A stretch of 40,563 bases of DNA from Borreliella americana (GTDB taxonomy: Bacteria; Spirochaetota; Spirochaetia; Borreliales; Borreliaceae): positions 1 to 40,563 of the forward strand of contig NZ_JAJNFB010000012.1 of NCBI RefSeq assembly GCF_021043605.1. Direction: 5' to 3'. The notes beneath the pieces were generated by a model that did not search any database, was not told the origin of the DNA, and worked only from the letters and a program-made list of their open reading frames with translations. The position numbers were made by a program, and so were the translations under genes. Shown one piece after another: positions 38,364 through 40,563 of the stretch. Position 1 is the first letter of the stretch. Every line of letters begins with the position of its first letter.

Positions 38364-38570
38364 GTAACAGTCACTGTGGACAAAAATGAAAATCTTGAAA
38401 AAGCATTAAAACGTTTTAAAAGAATGATTGAAAAAGAAGCAATTATTCGCGAATGGAAAAGAAGAGAGTACTATGAAAAACCATCCACAATACGTGTAAA
38501 AAAGGAAAAAGCTTTTAAAAGAAAACAGGCAAAAAAAGTAAGAAAATTAAAACAAAAAACTAATAGATAG
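38361..38570 (+). CDS. rpsU: Ribosomal protein bS21
   Basis: Small basic protein (69 residues) of the 30S subunit, next to the 16S 3' end where Shine-Dalgarno pairing occurs. [39 protein letters not shown] is the S21 core; the tail is Lys/Arg-rich. It starts with TTG at 38361, fixed by the strong ribosome-binding site 7 bases upstream. It is the last gene after recJ and the M23 peptidase, followed by a hairpin. Confidence 0.96.
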
Positions 38571-38575
38571 ATCGC

Positions 38576-38602
38576 AAGAGATGTTCAAATGGATATCTCT
38601 TT
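38576..38602. terminator. Bidirectional terminator between rpsU and ftsK
   Basis: AAGAGAT (38576-38582) pairs with ATCTCTT (38595-38601); inside, TTC/GGA can add pairs round an AAAT loop. TTATTTT follows on the plus strand. It lies 5 bases after the rpsU stop and 4 bases before the ftsK stop, serving both converging units. Confidence 0.65.
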
Positions 38603-38605
38603 ATT

Positions 38606-40563
38606 TTAAATCAATACCTCTCTTGGTTTTGATCCATTAACAGGGCCTACATATCCCATATCTTCCATGATTTCAATAATTCTGGCTGCTCTATTGTAAC
38701 CTATCTTCAACCTTCTTTGCAGATAAGATGCTGAGGCTTTTCTTGTGGCTTTAACAATCTCAAGAGCCTCATCAAACATTGGTTCATCAGAAGGTCCAAG
38801 AGCAACTAAATCTGGCTCTTTTACACTATCAATAAATATTTCATCATCAATATAATTTGGAGAACCAAATTTTTTAACCTCTTCAACAAGCCTGTAAACT
38901 TCTCTTTCTTTTAAAAATCCACCCTGAATTCTTTGTGGAAAAGGATTTAAAGAACTAATATAAAGCATATCCCCCTTTCCCAAAAGCTTTTCAGCCCCAG
39001 AAGATCCAAGAATTATTCTTGAATCCATAGAGCTGGCTACCATGAAAGAAATCCTAGAAGGAAAATTGGCTTTTATTACCCCCGTAATAACGTCAACCGA
39101 AGGTCTTTGGGTTGCAAGAACCAAATGAATTCCCACAGCTCTAGCCATTGCAGCAAGTCTAGAAATTAAATTTTCCAAATCTTTTCTTGCAGAAAGAATA
39201 AGATCTGCAAATTCATCAATAATTATTACAAGGTATGGTAAAATCATTAAATTTAAATTTTCATCTTTTATTTTTTTATTATAAGAAGAAATATCTCTTA
39301 CCAATAAATTATCAAGAAGGACATACCTTCTCTCCATTTCATCAAGACACCATCTAAGAGCCTCTAAAGCTCTTTTTACATCTGTAATAACTGGAGTTAA
39401 TAAATGGGGAATATCATTGAAAAGTTTAAGCTCAACTATTTTGGGATCTATCATAATCAATTTCACTTCATCTGGAGATTTTGAAAAAATAATTGAAGCA
39501 ATTAAAGAGTTCACACAAACAGATTTACCTGCCCCAGTTGCGCCAGCTATTAATAAATGCGGAGAATTAACAAGGTCAAAAACAATATTTTCACCACTAA
39601 TCTCCTTTCCAAGGGCAAAAGGAATTCTAAAATCACCTCTGAATTCCTTGCTGTCTATTATCTCTGAAATCAAAATAAACTCACGCCTTTTATTAGGAAT
39701 TTCAATTCCTACAGCTTCTCTGCCAGGAATTGGAGCAATAATCCTAACCCTAATAGCAGCAAGCCTTAAGGCAATATTATCAGAAATAGAAGTAATCTTA
39801 GAAAGCTTAATTCCCTTATCAGGACAAACAGCATACATTGTAACAACAGGGCCTTTAATAATATCAATTAATTTGGCATTAATATTAAACTCTTTTAATG
39901 TCTCCTGGAGAATAGTTGATTGCTTTTGAATTTCTTTATCATATTCAATATCCTCTACATCATTTTTAATCTCTTTCTGATCAAAAACTGAAATATCAAT
40001 AACGTAAGAATCGCTTTTTTTATTCAAAGCTACATTTTCGCTATAAACATGAGGAATAGCAACTTGACTAATTATGCCCTTAGCCCTTATATCACAGGCT
40101 TTAACCTTCCCGCTAATAATTAACTTATTATCCTCAAGATTGTCTAAATATTTATACTCACAAGACGCATCAATTTCATCTGCATTTTCATCTGAATTTA
40201 AAGCATTTTCATTTAAAGCATCCTTATTTAAAGGACTTTCTTCTTCGAGATCTGAGCCTTCAAAAACAGTTTTGTCTAAATTAATATTGGAAGGTTTTTT
40301 ATTGTTTCTTAAAAAAGCACTAAATGACCATAAAGCTTGATATTCTTCATCATTAATAATATTCTTCTTCTCATCAAAAACTTGAGAATCTTTAGGATCA
40401 TCTACAGGATCTCCATAAACTTTAATATCTTTTTTTATATCCAATGAATTTGAAAAGGGAAAATAACTTAATATGTTTTCAAACAAAATTTTAATCTTAA
40501 ACTCTAAAAATTTAAAAGTATCTAAAATAAAATTAACATCCTTGAAAAGGACATAATTTAAGT
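38606..40563 (-). CDS. ftsK: DNA translocase FtsK/SpoIIIE, N-terminal part outside the window
   Basis: Septal ATP-driven DNA pump for chromosome segregation at division. A TTG at 40486 could start a 626-residue frame, but the frame stays open to the right edge (...FKDVNFILDTFKFLEFKI), so the gene is cut and the membrane-anchor part lies outside. Visible: an acidic linker with a small LNKDALNENALNSDENA repeat, the alpha/beta motor with Walker A GATGAGKSVC (near 39520-39550), the DPKIVELKLFNDIPHLLTPV segment, Walker B YLVIIIDEFADL, LATQRPSVDVITG, and the C-terminal gamma winged helix (about 38606-38810, ASYLQRRLKIGYNRAARIIE) that reads oriented DNA motifs. How a pump of this kind acts on a linear chromosome is of interest. 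Confidence 0.95.
   Translation of the reverse strand, partial: LNYVLFKDVNFILDTFKFLEFKIKILFENILSYFPFSNSLDIKKDIKVYGDPVDDPKDSQVFDEKKNIINDEEYQALWSFSAFLRNNKKPSNINLDKTVFEGSDLEEESPLNKDALNENALNSDENADEIDASCEYKYLDNLEDNKLIISGKVKACDIRAKGIISQVAIPHVYSENVALNKKSDSYVIDISVFDQKEIKNDVEDIEYDKEIQKQSTILQETLKEFNINAKLIDIIKGPVVTMYAVCPDKGIKLSKITSISDNIALRLAAIRVRIIAPIPGREAVGIEIPNKRREFILISEIIDSKEFRGDFRIPFALGKEISGENIVFDLVNSPHLLIAGATGAGKSVCVNSLIASIIFSKSPDEVKLIMIDPKIVELKLFNDIPHLLTPVITDVKRALEALRWCLDEMERRYVLLDNLLVRDISSYNKKIKDENLNLMILPYLVIIIDEFADLILSARKDLENLISRLAAMARAVGIHLVLATQRPSVDVITGVIKANFPSRISFMVASSMDSRIILGSSGAEKLLGKGDMLYISSLNPFPQRIQGGFLKEREVYRLVEEVKKFGSPNYIDDEIFIDSVKEPDLVALGPSDEPMFDEALEIVKATRKASASYLQRRLKIGYNRAARIIEIMEDMGYVGPVNGSKPREVLI

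Noticed and set aside
40487..40563. TTG at 40486 as the true start of ftsK
   Set aside because: The frame continues open with protein-like sequence to the right edge, and FtsK proteins normally have N-terminal membrane segments that are missing here.

Overview
The window looks like a piece of the linear chromosome of a Lyme-disease-group spirochaete (Borreliella / Borrelia burgdorferi sensu lato). The DNA is strongly AT-rich (roughly 70% A+T by eye). It carries marker genes such as the HU/IHF-like protein Hbb, phosphatidylcholine synthase Pcs, and a glpF-glpK-glpD glycerol operon. From memory the gene order matches B. burgdorferi B31 BB0224 to BB0257; this was not checked against a database. 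I see no transposase, integrase, phage gene or CRISPR array, so this is core chromosome.

Layout. 1-543 (minus): an unrecognised gene that appears split by a frameshift and runs off the left edge. 613-6655: dusA (+) converges on serS (-), then a lipoprotein gene and an M16C metallopeptidase (+). 6689-9626 (minus): rpsT, hbb, a bactofilin, rho and rpmE. 9706-13702 (minus): a secreted TPR/NHL/VWA protein, ychF and an orphan membrane protein. 13861-16808: lnt (+) converges with a 61-bp overlap on a secreted TPR/NTF2-like protein gene, which follows a deoxynucleoside kinase (both minus). 17219-21383 (+): glpF-glpK-glpD behind a ~195-nt leader, ended by a 65-nt perfect palindrome. 21480-23541 (minus): M23 peptidase, bactofilin and a DUF327/YaaR protein, end to end. 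23736-27562 (+): rdgB, pepF, pcs and dedA. 27583-32598 (+): tRNA-Leu(GAG), leuS and an RND/MMPL exporter. 32587-35007 (minus): lon. 35283-38570 (+): recJ, a second M23 peptidase and rpsU. 38606-right edge (minus): ftsK, cut at its N-terminal end.

How the genes work together. Several themes recur. Translation: DusA, SerRS, LeuRS with a tRNA-Leu, S20, S21, L31 and YchF. Nucleoid and chromosome handling: Hbb, Rho, RecJ and FtsK. Envelope and cell shape: two bactofilins, two M23 peptidases, Lnt, DedA, Pcs and an RND exporter. Proteolysis: Lon, an M16C peptidase and PepF. Glycerol uptake feeds both glycolysis and lipid or lipoprotein synthesis. Gene packing is tight: three convergent pairs overlap at their 3' ends and several start codons touch or overlap the preceding stop. 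At least two genes (dusA, rdgB) have no visible ribosome-binding site and may be read from leaderless mRNA.

Nothing here is a clearly new defence or mobile system. The parts most worth a second look are the regulatory DNA (glp leader, glpK-glpD spacer palindromes, the giant terminator palindrome, the rpsU ribosome-binding site), the lnt antisense overlap, the bactofilin/M23/DUF327 module, and the secreted TPR-NHL-VWA protein.
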